This document shows positions 27,865 to 36,196 of a stretch of 64,000 bases of DNA, piece by piece (position 1 is the first letter of the stretch; each line of letters starts with the position of its first letter). Origin of the DNA: Paenibacillus_E sp052115445. Lineage in GTDB: Bacteria > Bacillota > Bacilli > Paenibacillales > NBRC-103111. The position numbers and the translations under genes were made by a program. The notes below the pieces were generated by a model. The model ran no database searches and was not told where the DNA came from. It saw nothing but the letters and a program-made list of their open reading frames with translations. The stretch lies in contig NZ_JBFRGR010000002.1 in NCBI RefSeq assembly GCF_052115445.1, positions 124,001 through 188,000 on the forward strand. Direction: 5' to 3'.

Positions 27865-30573
27865 ATGCATGAATTTGAGAACCTCCCCACTGACCATGAC
27901 CTAAGACTGCCTGCTTGGGGACCTTACACCAAACAATATATGGGTATTTCCCATATTAATGATCAATCGAGAGGTGTGCGCTTTGATCTAAGTTTAATGC
28001 CGGGCTTCTATCGAAGAAAAATAGATATTCCCAGTGTCCTTTGGGAATCCGGCTATCATCCGTGGGAAGCTACGCCAGATTACAGCTTCTTTGCCCATCG
28101 TCACGAACTGGAATGGAAAGATCGTGTCTACGCGGATATTTCCTTCAGTCGGATCGACGATCAGAGCCGTCTCATCCGCGCTGCTTTGGCCAATCAGACG
28201 GAGCATCCGCAGAATCTAGTGCTGCACTGGATGGCTTCCCTTCAGCCGCCTCGGCTCCCGGGACACGGTGAAGTACATGTATTCACTGATGCACAGCTTC
28301 CTGAAGACGCCAAGTGGGTGGATGCGCTAGATTACAGCGAATTGACTTTCGCACAACCGCGACCATCCGATGGATTGGTCTATGACGGATTTATACGTGG
28401 AGAGATTCGTGGACAGCATTTTACAGGCGGATCGGCAATCGGATGCCAATTCGGAGGGGATGCTGAAGACATGCTGCGTTATGAGACGACTCTCACAACA
28501 CCCTTACAGGATGGTAAGTTACTGTTACGCTATCAAGCGGCGCAAGGTGGAGAACTTGAGATTGGGCTTGGGCATCAGCGATATCGCCTTTCTTTGGAGC
28601 CGTCCAATACATTAATCATAGCAGAGCTTCCCGTGGGAATACTTGCTGCTGGCAAAGTCACTATTAGCATGCATACTTCGGGCTCAAGTCCAATGATCAT
28701 TGATGGATTCACACTTATTGAGCGCAGCGCATGCAAAGATGTCACTTTCCTTGATCGACCTTGGCAGATTGAGCCTGAATTACTTGCAGGTCCTGTTCCG
28801 AGCAGTCTTATTCTTCGTTATCCGGACAGTCCATGTTTTTATGGCCTTCTGTGGGACTATTCAGATGCCCAGATTCGACAGTTCAGAAATGATGAGCTGG
28901 ATCGCTATGCCCGCCATACCGTGCATAATCATGTCGATGACATTTTGCAAGGAAATGGAAAGGGACACTACACCAATGTGTTTATGCGCCCCATTCATTT
29001 GATCCCAGGTTCCTCTATGATTCTTCACGGTATGGTTTGCTCTGGGACTTACGAAGAAGTGCATGGCTGCATGTCCAACTTTACACTTGACTATGATAAA
29101 TGCGAGTCTATCTACCAAGCTGAACGTACTAAGTTGAATCCGCCTCCTTCCTATCCATCCGGTGATCGCTATGCGTTCAGCCAGCAACTCATGCGTGCCA
29201 CTCTGCTAACGAATACCGTCTATCCCGTCTATACGAAACGTACATACATAAGGCACAGCACGCCTGGCCGATGGTGGGATTCGCTGTATACGTGGGATTC
29301 CGGATTTATTGGACTTGGCTTCTCCGATATCGATACTCGGCGAGCACTGGATTGCTTGAATGCTTATATGACGGAGCCAGGTGACTCTCAAACCGCCTTC
29401 ATTCATCACGGCAGCCCCGTACCTGTGCAGCATTATGTGTTCCAGGAGTTGTGGAATCGCGGACAATCTCCTGACTTTCTGCAACATTTTTACCCGCGAT
29501 TGCGGCAATATTACTTGTTTTTAGCTGGAAAGACCAGCAGTTCAACGACCAATACACTACGTACCGGCCTATTGAAAACATGGGATTATTTCTATAACTC
29601 AGGGGGCTGGGACGACTATCCACCACAAAAATACGTGCATGAGCACAACTTGGAAGCTGCAGTTGCTCCTATCATTACAACGAGTCAAGCGATTCGAATC
29701 GCCAAAATTCTTAAGATGGCGGCGGCAATGTCTGATGATTGGCAAATGGATATTCGGGGATACGAGGAGGATATTCGGCTATGGAGCGGTGCGTTGGAAG
29801 CCCACGCATGGGATGAACAAGCCGGTTATTACGGCTATGTTGTACATAATCAGCAGGGCGATTCTGAGGGCCATCTGTATCATGCTTCTGGGGCTAATTA
29901 TAATATGGGGATGGATGGCCTCTACCCGTTGGTTGCTGGTGTCTGTGATCGCGATCGTGCAAACCGTTTAATTACTGTACTGTTCGATGATGGCCGCTTC
30001 TGGACACCAATTGGCTTATCAACTGTTGACCAAAGCGCACCTTATTATCGAGCGGATGGTTATTGGAACGGTGCGGTCTGGATGCCGCATCAGTGGTTTT
30101 TCTGGAAAACAATGCTCGACTTAGGTCGGCCAGACTATGCTTTCCGCATAGCCAATACCGCTCTAGAATGTTGGAAACGTGAGACCGAGGCTACTTACAA
30201 CTGTTATGAACATTTTATCGTACAGACAGGACGTGGCGCAGGATGGCATCATTTCGGCGGTTTATCGGCTCCAGTCATCAATTGGTTCGCTTCCTATTAT
30301 CAACTAGGCAAAGTTACTATTGGATTCAACGTGTGGATGCTGCAACAACAATTCAATGAAGAATTCACGGAATATCGTGCGGAATTTCACTATGCTGGGG
30401 AAGCTGAACAGCCATTTAGCATGCTGGTCAATCTAACTGAGGGAGTATCGTATATGGTTGTTGGTACGGGTTGTAACGTACAAAGCTCGCTTCAAACCAG
30501 CGGAGGATTGGCATTGATCATAATTGACTGCTTGCCACGTGCGGAGATATCGATTCAACCTGTTGAATGGTAA
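27865..30573 (+). CDS. Large glycoside hydrolase with GH63/MGH1-like catalytic domain
   Basis: This 902-aa protein lacks a signal peptide and so is probably cytoplasmic. The N-terminal half is beta-rich. The C-terminal half (about residues 450-830) is an (alpha/alpha)6 barrel with WWDSLYTWDSGFIGLG, GLLKTWDYFYNSGGWDDYP and YWNGAVWMPHQWFFWKTMLD, which match MGH1-like/GH63 glycosidases; the Asp in WDSGF is the likely catalytic acid. A possible substrate is an imported glucosyl or mannosyl oligosaccharide. AAGGAG precedes ATG 27865. It is divergent from the cupin-AraC regulator at 27716 and lies beside the second importer, which suggests that importer feeds it. Confidence 0.75.
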   Translation: MHEFENLPTDHDLRLPAWGPYTKQYMGISHINDQSRGVRFDLSLMPGFYRRKIDIPSVLWESGYHPWEATPDYSFFAHRHELEWKDRVYADISFSRIDDQSRLIRAALANQTEHPQNLVLHWMASLQPPRLPGHGEVHVFTDAQLPEDAKWVDALDYSELTFAQPRPSDGLVYDGFIRGEIRGQHFTGGSAIGCQFGGDAEDMLRYETTLTTPLQDGKLLLRYQAAQGGELEIGLGHQRYRLSLEPSNTLIIAELPVGILAAGKVTISMHTSGSSPMIIDGFTLIERSACKDVTFLDRPWQIEPELLAGPVPSSLILRYPDSPCFYGLLWDYSDAQIRQFRNDELDRYARHTVHNHVDDILQGNGKGHYTNVFMRPIHLIPGSSMILHGMVCSGTYEEVHGCMSNFTLDYDKCESIYQAERTKLNPPPSYPSGDRYAFSQQLMRATLLTNTVYPVYTKRTYIRHSTPGRWWDSLYTWDSGFIGLGFSDIDTRRALDCLNAYMTEPGDSQTAFIHHGSPVPVQHYVFQELWNRGQSPDFLQHFYPRLRQYYLFLAGKTSSSTTNTLRTGLLKTWDYFYNSGGWDDYPPQKYVHEHNLEAAVAPIITTSQAIRIAKILKMAAAMSDDWQMDIRGYEEDIRLWSGALEAHAWDEQAGYYGYVVHNQQGDSEGHLYHASGANYNMGMDGLYPLVAGVCDRDRANRLITVLFDDGRFWTPIGLSTVDQSAPYYRADGYWNGAVWMPHQWFFWKTMLDLGRPDYAFRIANTALECWKRETEATYNCYEHFIVQTGRGAGWHHFGGLSAPVINWFASYYQLGKVTIGFNVWMLQQQFNEEFTEYRAEFHYAGEAEQPFSMLVNLTEGVSYMVVGTGCNVQSSLQTSGGLALIIIDCLPRAEISIQPVEW

Positions 30574-30598
30574 TGAAATAATAGTCATAAGAAGGGCT

Positions 30599-30632
30599 CC
30601 CGAGGATTGTCTCTCCCGCATCAGTCCTCGGG
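30599..30632. terminator. Hairpin terminator between convergent genes
   Basis: CCCGAGGA (30599-30606) pairs with TCCTCGGG (30625-30632) between the stops of the glycosidase and the NUDIX gene. It probably serves one or both; the T tracts are short. Confidence 0.6.
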
Positions 30633-30645
30633 ATTATCCCCCGAC

Positions 30646-31065
30646 TTACAGCGGAATTTCTGAAAAGTCCACACAAAACGGATGATTCTCTTCATTTAAA
30701 CAATATTCTATGCGCTGCCTGAAATTTAGAAAAGTCACCATCTCTAAGGCTTTTTCAATTGGGAAGAAGCCTACTTCAAGAGACTCAGAACTCGTTGTCA
30801 ACTCTCCTCCGATCGGTCTACCTAAGAACATCGTGTTACAAATATTCTGAGTGACATTTTGAAAAATACCACAAAATTTGGTTACCTCGATATCAATTCC
30901 ACTCTCTTCCTTAGTTTCCCTAATCGCTGCATCTTTTAACGATTCGCCTTCTTCAACCACGCCTCCGGGCATTTCCCAACCTCGTTCGGGGCCTTTGATT
31001 AATAAAATTTCGTTACGCTCATTAAGTACAATTGCTGCTGCAGAAAGAAAATGTTTTGGCGTCAT
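30646..31065 (-). CDS. NUDIX hydrolase
   Basis: This 139-aa protein has a complete Nudix box, GVVEEGESLKDAAIRETKEE followed by SGI, which matches GX5EX7REUXEEXGU. It would hydrolyse a nucleoside-diphosphate-linked compound using Mg2+; the substrate cannot be told from sequence. AGGAGG lies 8 nt before ATG 31065. It follows a small membrane-protein gene by 18 nt and is probably co-transcribed with it. Confidence 0.92.
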   Translation of the reverse strand: MTPKHFLSAAAIVLNERNEILLIKGPERGWEMPGGVVEEGESLKDAAIRETKEESGIDIEVTKFCGIFQNVTQNICNTMFLGRPIGGELTTSSESLEVGFFPIEKALEMVTFLNFRQRIEYCLNEENHPFCVDFSEIPL

Positions 31066-31083
31066 CTAAGTGACCTCCTCTTT

Positions 31084-31419
31084 TTATCTATGTCGAGACC
31101 TACCATCCCTAATCATCAAAATACCCGAAATCAGATACATAACTGAAGTAATTCCAAACATTTTAAACAAACTTGGTGTCATTGCGGTATATAGGCTTAT
31201 AGGAAGTGACCAAACAAATGCTATTAACATAAGTGATGGCCTTCTAATAACGGACCCTAACAATGCTACACTTGCTGGAATAAAAAGCGTAAATAAAGTA
31301 ATGACCAAAACGTCATTCTCGACATGCTCATGGGTGTATGGATTGAACAAAGCGAATATTATCCAAAGGAACATAGAAGCAATAGAAGCGAGTAAACCAA
31401 TGAGCTTCGTTATTTTCAT
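31084..31419 (-). CDS. Small integral membrane protein, unknown
   Basis: This 111-aa protein has four predicted hydrophobic segments (starting KLIGLLASIASMFLWIIF, then VLVITLFTLFIPASVALLG, LMLIAFVWSLPISLY and FGITSVMYLISGILMI) and a basic C-terminus. No family was recognised. ATG at 31419 has GGAGGG about 6 nt upstream; the upstream GTG at 31434 overlaps that site. It is probably in an operon with the NUDIX gene. Confidence 0.7.
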   Translation of the reverse strand: MKITKLIGLLASIASMFLWIIFALFNPYTHEHVENDVLVITLFTLFIPASVALLGSVIRRPSLMLIAFVWSLPISLYTAMTPSLFKMFGITSVMYLISGILMIRDGRSRHR

Positions 31420-31947
31420 TCCCATTCCCTCCACGATAACACCTCGTTGTTAGACTTCATTTAAGTATTGGTCTATCCTACGATTATTCTTTATAATCAG
31501 ACACTTCATCTTATCCTGACGGAACATATCCAAAATCTTTGGTTTACTCTTCATTTCGAATCCCGCATTCCATTCAAACATTTTTATGAAAATTTGATAC
31601 GCTCCAAATGGTTGCATACATTCCACTTCAAAGCTCCAGGAAGTTCAATCCGTTGCAATTCTCCAGGTTTATTTCGTGTCTGAACCACAATTTGGATGGA
31701 TCCATTAAAGGTTTTTTCAATAATTGCACGAGAATTAACTAAAAACATCCGTCATCACAGCACCTTTCTTTTTCTACTATTTAAATTTCTAGATTATCCC
31801 AGCAATCCCTCCCTAACCAGCAATCGATTACGAATTCCCATCAATTTAAGCATTCATTTGTGCAAATTTCGCAATGAAAACGATTTCGTTATACCTCAAA
31901 ATAAAGAAGAGATCCATATCGAGGACTATCGAAGGAGTTCCATCCCC
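31420..31947. other. Gap holding gene remnants and the MATE promoter region
   Basis: The minus strand carries a NUDIX remnant at 31584-31748. A 43-codon frame at 31450-31581 (ends RRIDQYLNEV) has protein-like composition but no recognised family. On the plus strand TGAAAACGATTTCG (31875-31888) is one base off the Bacillus cre consensus, about 60 nt before the MATE start; this may be chance. An open plus-strand frame extends the MATE frame back to 31696 but lacks a ribosome site and is judged non-coding. Confidence 0.5.
31584..31748 (-). pseudogene. Remnant of a NUDIX hydrolase gene
   Basis: A 54-codon frame encodes MFLVNSRAIIEKTF..., then IQIVVQTRNKPGELQRIELPG, which is the typical N-terminal part of a NUDIX hydrolase up to the Gly pair that opens the Nudix box. 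After LPG the sequence becomes unrelated and stops, so the box and the rest are lost. An intact but different NUDIX gene lies 0.5 kb away. Confidence 0.65.
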
Positions 31948-33297
31948 ATGACGAATCCTAAAAAGTTAAGTTTGTTTGCTATTACATGGCCTTTATTTAT
32001 TGAATCGTCACTTCTCGTGTTTATGCGAACCTCTGATACGTTCATCGTCAGTCATGTGTCGGATGAAGCCGTCGCCGCGGTTGGCGTCAGCAACCAGCTT
32101 ATAATCTTTTTATTCTTACTGCTTCAAGTCGTTTCAACCGGTTCGGCCATCGTCATTTCTCAATATTTGGGCGCGAATAAAGTTAGAGATGTAAAGAAGT
32201 TTGCCGCTGGAGCTATTTCGATTAATTGTATTTTCGGCTTCTTCATTAGCGTATGTATCGTTTGTTTCAGCAAGCAGCTGCTGCAACCCTTCGGCTTGGA
32301 ACCTGCGACATTAGAGCAAGCGCGCATATTTTTATCAATCGTGGGATGTTCCTTATTTATTCAAGCCATCAATCTGACCATTTCGGCCATCACACAGGTG
32401 CATGGTTATACGAGATATACAATGATAGTCAGTTTGGGAATCAATCTCGTCAATTTGACCGGCAGTATTTTATTTATTTTCGGTCCTTTCGGCTTTCCTA
32501 AGCTCGGTATACCAGGTGTCGCCATATCAGCTGTATTCAGCCAATTGCTCGGACTGGTTATCTATAGCATGATTTTAACGAAAATCGTTCGATTGAACTT
32601 ATCCTTTCGTGACTTTTATAAAGCAAGATTTGCTGAAATAAAAAAGATCTTATCAATCGGTATTCCCACAGCGGGAAGCCAGCTCATATACGCAATTAGC
32701 CAATTGATGACGACCTATTTTATCACTCAACTCGGTGCTGAGATGCTTTCCACTCGGATTTACACACAAAATATCATGACGTTCATCATGGTGCTGGCCA
32801 TTTCCTTGGGACGTGGAACGCAAATCATCATTGGTCGATTGGTGGGTGCAGGAGAAAAGGAAGAGGCCTACAAGCAATTGTTTCGTAGTTTGATACTTAG
32901 TTTATTTCTATCACTTGCCGCGGTTACGTTGACCGTGTTGTTCAGAAAACAGCTGATCGGTATGTTCACGGACAACGTCGAAATTATCACATTAGGTGCA
33001 TTTTTATTGACCTACGGTTTCCTTTTAGAACCTGTACGCTGTTTGAATATTGTCATTGGAGAAGCTCTTCGAGCTGCTGGTGACGCGAGATTTCTACTCT
33101 TTGTCGGCTCAAGTGTCATATTGGGACTGTGTGTCCCGCTAACGTATTGGATAGGTGTCCATCTGGGGTACGGGTTGGCAGGGATGTGGTGCGTGTTCAT
33201 CATGGACGAAGGGTTGAGAGGACTTCTGTTATTATTGCGCTGGCGGAGCAGAGCATGGGAGAAGAAAGTGTTGGTGAGTAGAGAGGAAATGGCTTAA
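31948..33297 (+). CDS. MATE-family exporter
   Basis: This 449-aa polytopic protein has about 12 membrane segments and MATE hallmarks: an N-terminal LFAITWPLFIESSLLVFMRTSDTFIVSHVSDEAVAAVG and the mid-protein repeat beginning ILSIGIPTAGSQLIYAISQ. It would export cationic or other small molecules using a Na+ or H+ gradient. ATG at 31948 is chosen from GAAGGAG about 10 nt upstream and from the family N-terminus. It stands alone, convergent with the TetR gene. Confidence 0.9.
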   Translation: MTNPKKLSLFAITWPLFIESSLLVFMRTSDTFIVSHVSDEAVAAVGVSNQLIIFLFLLLQVVSTGSAIVISQYLGANKVRDVKKFAAGAISINCIFGFFISVCIVCFSKQLLQPFGLEPATLEQARIFLSIVGCSLFIQAINLTISAITQVHGYTRYTMIVSLGINLVNLTGSILFIFGPFGFPKLGIPGVAISAVFSQLLGLVIYSMILTKIVRLNLSFRDFYKARFAEIKKILSIGIPTAGSQLIYAISQLMTTYFITQLGAEMLSTRIYTQNIMTFIMVLAISLGRGTQIIIGRLVGAGEKEEAYKQLFRSLILSLFLSLAAVTLTVLFRKQLIGMFTDNVEIITLGAFLLTYGFLLEPVRCLNIVIGEALRAAGDARFLLFVGSSVILGLCVPLTYWIGVHLGYGLAGMWCVFIMDEGLRGLLLLLRWRSRAWEKKVLVSREEMA

Positions 33298-33340
33298 TTG
33301 GGGCTGAAAATAGAGGGCTGCCGCGGTCCTCATGATATAC

Positions 33341-33383
33341 AAAAAAAGGGGCTTCTCCCTCCTTCAATGGACGAGAATCCCCC
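33341..33383 (-). terminator. Terminator of the TetR regulator gene
   Basis: GGGGCTTCTC (33348-33357) pairs with GAGAATCCCC (33373-33382 region) with one mismatch. On the minus strand it is followed by seven T (complement of 33341-33347). Confidence 0.8.
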
Positions 33384-33439
33384 GTGATACCACCTTAATT
33401 CTTGTTACCTGACAATGATCGCACGACTAACCCCTTTCA

Positions 33440-33961
33440 TCATATATCCATCAGTTCGGGCATAGCCAGCGCTACTGAAATATTGCACAGCACACCCCGG
33501 GCCAAGAACAACATCGTTCTTTCCTCGGCATTCGGAATGTTAGCTGCACGGAAAGCGTCCAAAACCATTCGACGTACTTCCCCAAATCCATGGCGCATCG
33601 CTTCCTGGATCGAATCTTCACGAATTGTCTGCGCCTGCATTTGGAGAAGAACTTCATTTTGATTCATGTCCAGGATATCCACATATGCCTGAATTAGATC
33701 GGACTCCAATTGTTCTGCTGGTGCAGATTCCACGACCTTACGGAAGGAATCAATCACTCGCGTCCAAGAAACCTCCAGAGCGTTCAGCAACAATGCTTCC
33801 TTTGTTGAGAAAAATTTAAAAATATAAGGTTGTGAAATTTTGGCCCTTTCTGCAACCTGTGCAGTTGTTGCACGGTAAAACCCGATTTCCGCAAACACCT
33901 CGATAGCCGCCGATATAATGTCCGCTTTTCGATTAACTATGGTTGTATCCATTTTTGCCAT
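33440..33961 (-). CDS. TetR-family repressor
   Basis: This 173-aa protein has the TetR helix-turn-helix at residues about 10-57 (DIISAAIEVFAEIGFYRATTAQVAERAKISQPYIFKFFSTKEALL) and a divergent ligand-binding C-terminal domain. A TTAGTGATTCATCAATAA element directly upstream (33984-34005) matches palindromes before three neighbouring genes, so it probably represses itself and the redox/export genes up to 39.3 kb. The inducer may be a quinone or phenolic compound, judged only from the neighbours. GGAGG lies 10 nt before ATG 33961. Confidence 0.9.
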   Translation of the reverse strand: MAKMDTTIVNRKADIISAAIEVFAEIGFYRATTAQVAERAKISQPYIFKFFSTKEALLLNALEVSWTRVIDSFRKVVESAPAEQLESDLIQAYVDILDMNQNEVLLQMQAQTIREDSIQEAMRHGFGEVRRMVLDAFRAANIPNAEERTMLFLARGVLCNISVALAMPELMDI

Positions 33962-33983
33962 CAGAATGCAGCCTCCTTACACC

Positions 33984-34005
33984 GTTAGTGATTCATCAAT
34001 AATTA
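33984..34005. promoter_or_regulatory. Putative TetR operator 1 (autoregulatory)
   Basis: TTAGTGATTCATCAATAA, about 23 nt upstream of the TetR start, is an imperfect copy of TTAGTGATTGATCAATTAC found before the redox genes. Confidence 0.55.
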
Positions 34006-34086
34006 TATCATGTAAAATAGTATCAAAACAATGCTACTGTTCGAACAGATTAATACTTACGTAGTCGATCAAACTGCGGCACACGA

Positions 34087-34641
34087 TCATTCGTTTGCAG
34101 CCTCGGCAGTTGTTTTTAGCGCGGCGAGCCAAGCGGTGAGTGAGGAAGTAAGTGCCGCACGCATTCCTTCAGGATCGGCAGCAACAGGAGGACCGTCCCA
34201 TGACTCAGTGGTGTGCACGACGACTCCGTTGGGGGACGCTTTGAATTCCCACACGTGTACGCCGTCAATGCCGAGTGCTGGGCCTCCCCAGACAATGCGG
34301 CGCATAGGGTCTACCTCGCGAATTGTGGAGACAACGGGCAGCTCGTGAGTTACCCAGTTGAAAGAGCTGCCCGCTGCGAGTGGACCGGACATCTGCGCCT
34401 GGGTGATGTCTTTCTGCCAGGTAGGCCACTGGTCGATACCTGTCTGTAGCCGCCATACGGTCTGCAGAGGAGCGTCGATAACGATGGACAGGTCAACAAT
34501 AACCTGAGCGTTGCGATCCACATCGAAGTTGCTCCACTTGGATTTATCCGTTGTTGTTCTATAAATGACCCCTGCAATTAAAATTGATATTAATAAAATA
34601 GTGCTGATAAATGCGGTTAACTTAAATGATTTTTTCGACAT
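34087..34641 (-). CDS. Membrane-anchored SRPBCC-family protein
   Basis: This 184-aa protein has one N-terminal membrane segment (about residues 8-27) and a following SRPBCC (START-like) domain: VDLSIVIDAPLQTVWRLQTGIDQWPTWQKDITQA, then HVWEF and VVHTTESWDG. The domain forms a deep hydrophobic pocket for lipids or aromatics; the domain probably faces outside. AAGGAG precedes ATG 34641. It is the last gene of the probable MFS-multicopper oxidase-SRPBCC operon. Confidence 0.82.
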   Translation of the reverse strand: MSKKSFKLTAFISTILLISILIAGVIYRTTTDKSKWSNFDVDRNAQVIVDLSIVIDAPLQTVWRLQTGIDQWPTWQKDITQAQMSGPLAAGSSFNWVTHELPVVSTIREVDPMRRIVWGGPALGIDGVHVWEFKASPNGVVVHTTESWDGPPVAADPEGMRAALTSSLTAWLAALKTTAEAANE

Positions 34642-34720
34642 GTTACATCTCCTTATAAATTAATTTCATTGTTTTTTCCAAAGAATCACTATAACCTCTC
34701 AATCAGCGTGCTGCCAATTC

Positions 34721-36190
34721 TCATAGATCGGGAAGGTTGCCTGACTTGGTTCCAACTCTATATGGCGTAGAGATTCCCACATAGTTCATCATCATGGTCA
34801 TCCCCATCGAGGCATGCCCGAGATTATGACAATGCGCCATCCATAAGCCTGGATTATCGGCAATCAGCTGCACCTCGAAGGTTTCGCCATCTTTCAACAG
34901 AAGCGTATCCAGAGAGACGGGGCTGCCCTTCAATGGAATTCCGTTTTTGCTAAGCACGCGGAAGGTATGGCCGTGGGTATGGAACGGATGATCACCGCCT
35001 CCTTCATTGACGAGCGTAATATTCACGCGCTCTCCCTCCTTCACGTTCATGGGAGGGATTTCGTGGAACGAACGGCCATTTATCGTTTTGACGAAGAGGG
35101 ATTGGCCAAGCCTTAGTTCGAAGCTGCGGTCAGGCACGTTCTTGCTGCTAGGATCGTCCTGCAGCGGGGTGCCATAATCGACGAACGAGAACATCGCCCC
35201 GCCTTCCGTCGGTTCCGGTTCGCTGCCACTGCCGATCGTAATCGACAGACCTTTAGCCGTTTGATTTCTTACGATGACCTTACTTGATTCGGGAAGCTTG
35301 ATGAGCAGATCGTAGCGTTGGCCGGCTCCTACAGGAATATTCGTGCCTTTCAAGAGGCCGGGTTCATGTAAATCGTGACCGTCCATCGCAATAACTTGGA
35401 AGGGCGCTCCGTCGACCGAGAAGTTCAACGTTTCATTGTCTCCATTGGTTAGCCTCAACCTTACTTGTTCGCCTGCTTTACCAGGCACGTTCAGTCCTTT
35501 AGCGCTGCCGTTCAATAGCATACTAGAATCTAAACGTTGATAAAGTGCTGTTACTTCCTTCACAGAAGAGAGAGAAGCAGACTTATCAAGGGGATCGACG
35601 ATAATCGAGCCAAGGAGGCCCTTCTTCGCCTGAATCGAGCTCATCTGATGGGAATGATACCAATAAGTACCTGGCGCCGACGCGACAAAAGTATACGTAA
35701 ACTGTTCCCCGGACTGCACAGCGTCCTGCGTCACCCCCGCAACGCCATCCTGCGAGCAAGGAACATTAATCCCGTGCCAGTGAAGCGTAACGCCATCCTC
35801 GATGTCCTTGTTGTGGAGCGTAACGACGACGCGATCGCCTTCTGTGACGCGAAGCTCAGGACCCGGAGAAGTGCTGTTGAAGGTCCATGCATCGACCGCT
35901 TTTCCATTATCCAGCTGCAAAACCGTCTTTGCTGCCGTCAGATCGAACTTGCGGGTCGATCCTGAAGTCTCTTTGGCCACAAACGAGCCACAAGAAACGC
36001 CTGTCACAGCATGCATATGCATGCCAGTTTCGGAATTCGTGCCTGAGCTATGCTCATGGTTGGCCATATTGACCTCTATCGGTTTCTGAAGCCTCATTTG
36101 CCAGAAATACATGCTCATCATCACACCGATTAGGAGTAGCAAAGGGACTCCCAAATAGTACAAACGTTTAGAGCTTTTCTTCTTAACCAT
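34721..36190 (-). CDS. Multicopper oxidase
   Basis: This 489-aa protein has an N-terminal membrane anchor (about residues 11-30) and a His/Met-rich stretch (NHEHSSGTNSETGMHMH). All four copper-ligand blocks are present: HWHG (137-140), WYHSH (177-181), HPFHTHGHTF and HCHNLGHASMGM near the C-terminus. This is a laccase-type enzyme that oxidises phenols or metals with O2, anchored outside the membrane. The start codon lies 6 nt after the MFS stop and its ribosome site GAGGGTGA overlaps that stop, so the two are translationally coupled. It may oxidise the compound that the regulon responds to. Confidence 0.92.
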   Translation of the reverse strand: MVKKKSSKRLYYLGVPLLLLIGVMMSMYFWQMRLQKPIEVNMANHEHSSGTNSETGMHMHAVTGVSCGSFVAKETSGSTRKFDLTAAKTVLQLDNGKAVDAWTFNSTSPGPELRVTEGDRVVVTLHNKDIEDGVTLHWHGINVPCSQDGVAGVTQDAVQSGEQFTYTFVASAPGTYWYHSHQMSSIQAKKGLLGSIIVDPLDKSASLSSVKEVTALYQRLDSSMLLNGSAKGLNVPGKAGEQVRLRLTNGDNETLNFSVDGAPFQVIAMDGHDLHEPGLLKGTNIPVGAGQRYDLLIKLPESSKVIVRNQTAKGLSITIGSGSEPEPTEGGAMFSFVDYGTPLQDDPSSKNVPDRSFELRLGQSLFVKTINGRSFHEIPPMNVKEGERVNITLVNEGGGDHPFHTHGHTFRVLSKNGIPLKGSPVSLDTLLLKDGETFEVQLIADNPGLWMAHCHNLGHASMGMTMMMNYVGISTPYRVGTKSGNLPDL

Positions 36191-36196
36191 GGCTGA

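Noticed and set aside
31875..31888. Catabolite-repression (cre) site before the MATE gene
   Set aside because: It differs at one position from the consensus, and a single 14-mer hit in AT-rich DNA can occur by chance; kept only as a note.
31696..31947. 84-residue N-terminal extension of the MATE exporter
   Set aside because: The family starts near the ATG at 31948, which has GAAGGAG upstream; the extension has no ribosome site and overlaps the NUDIX relic.
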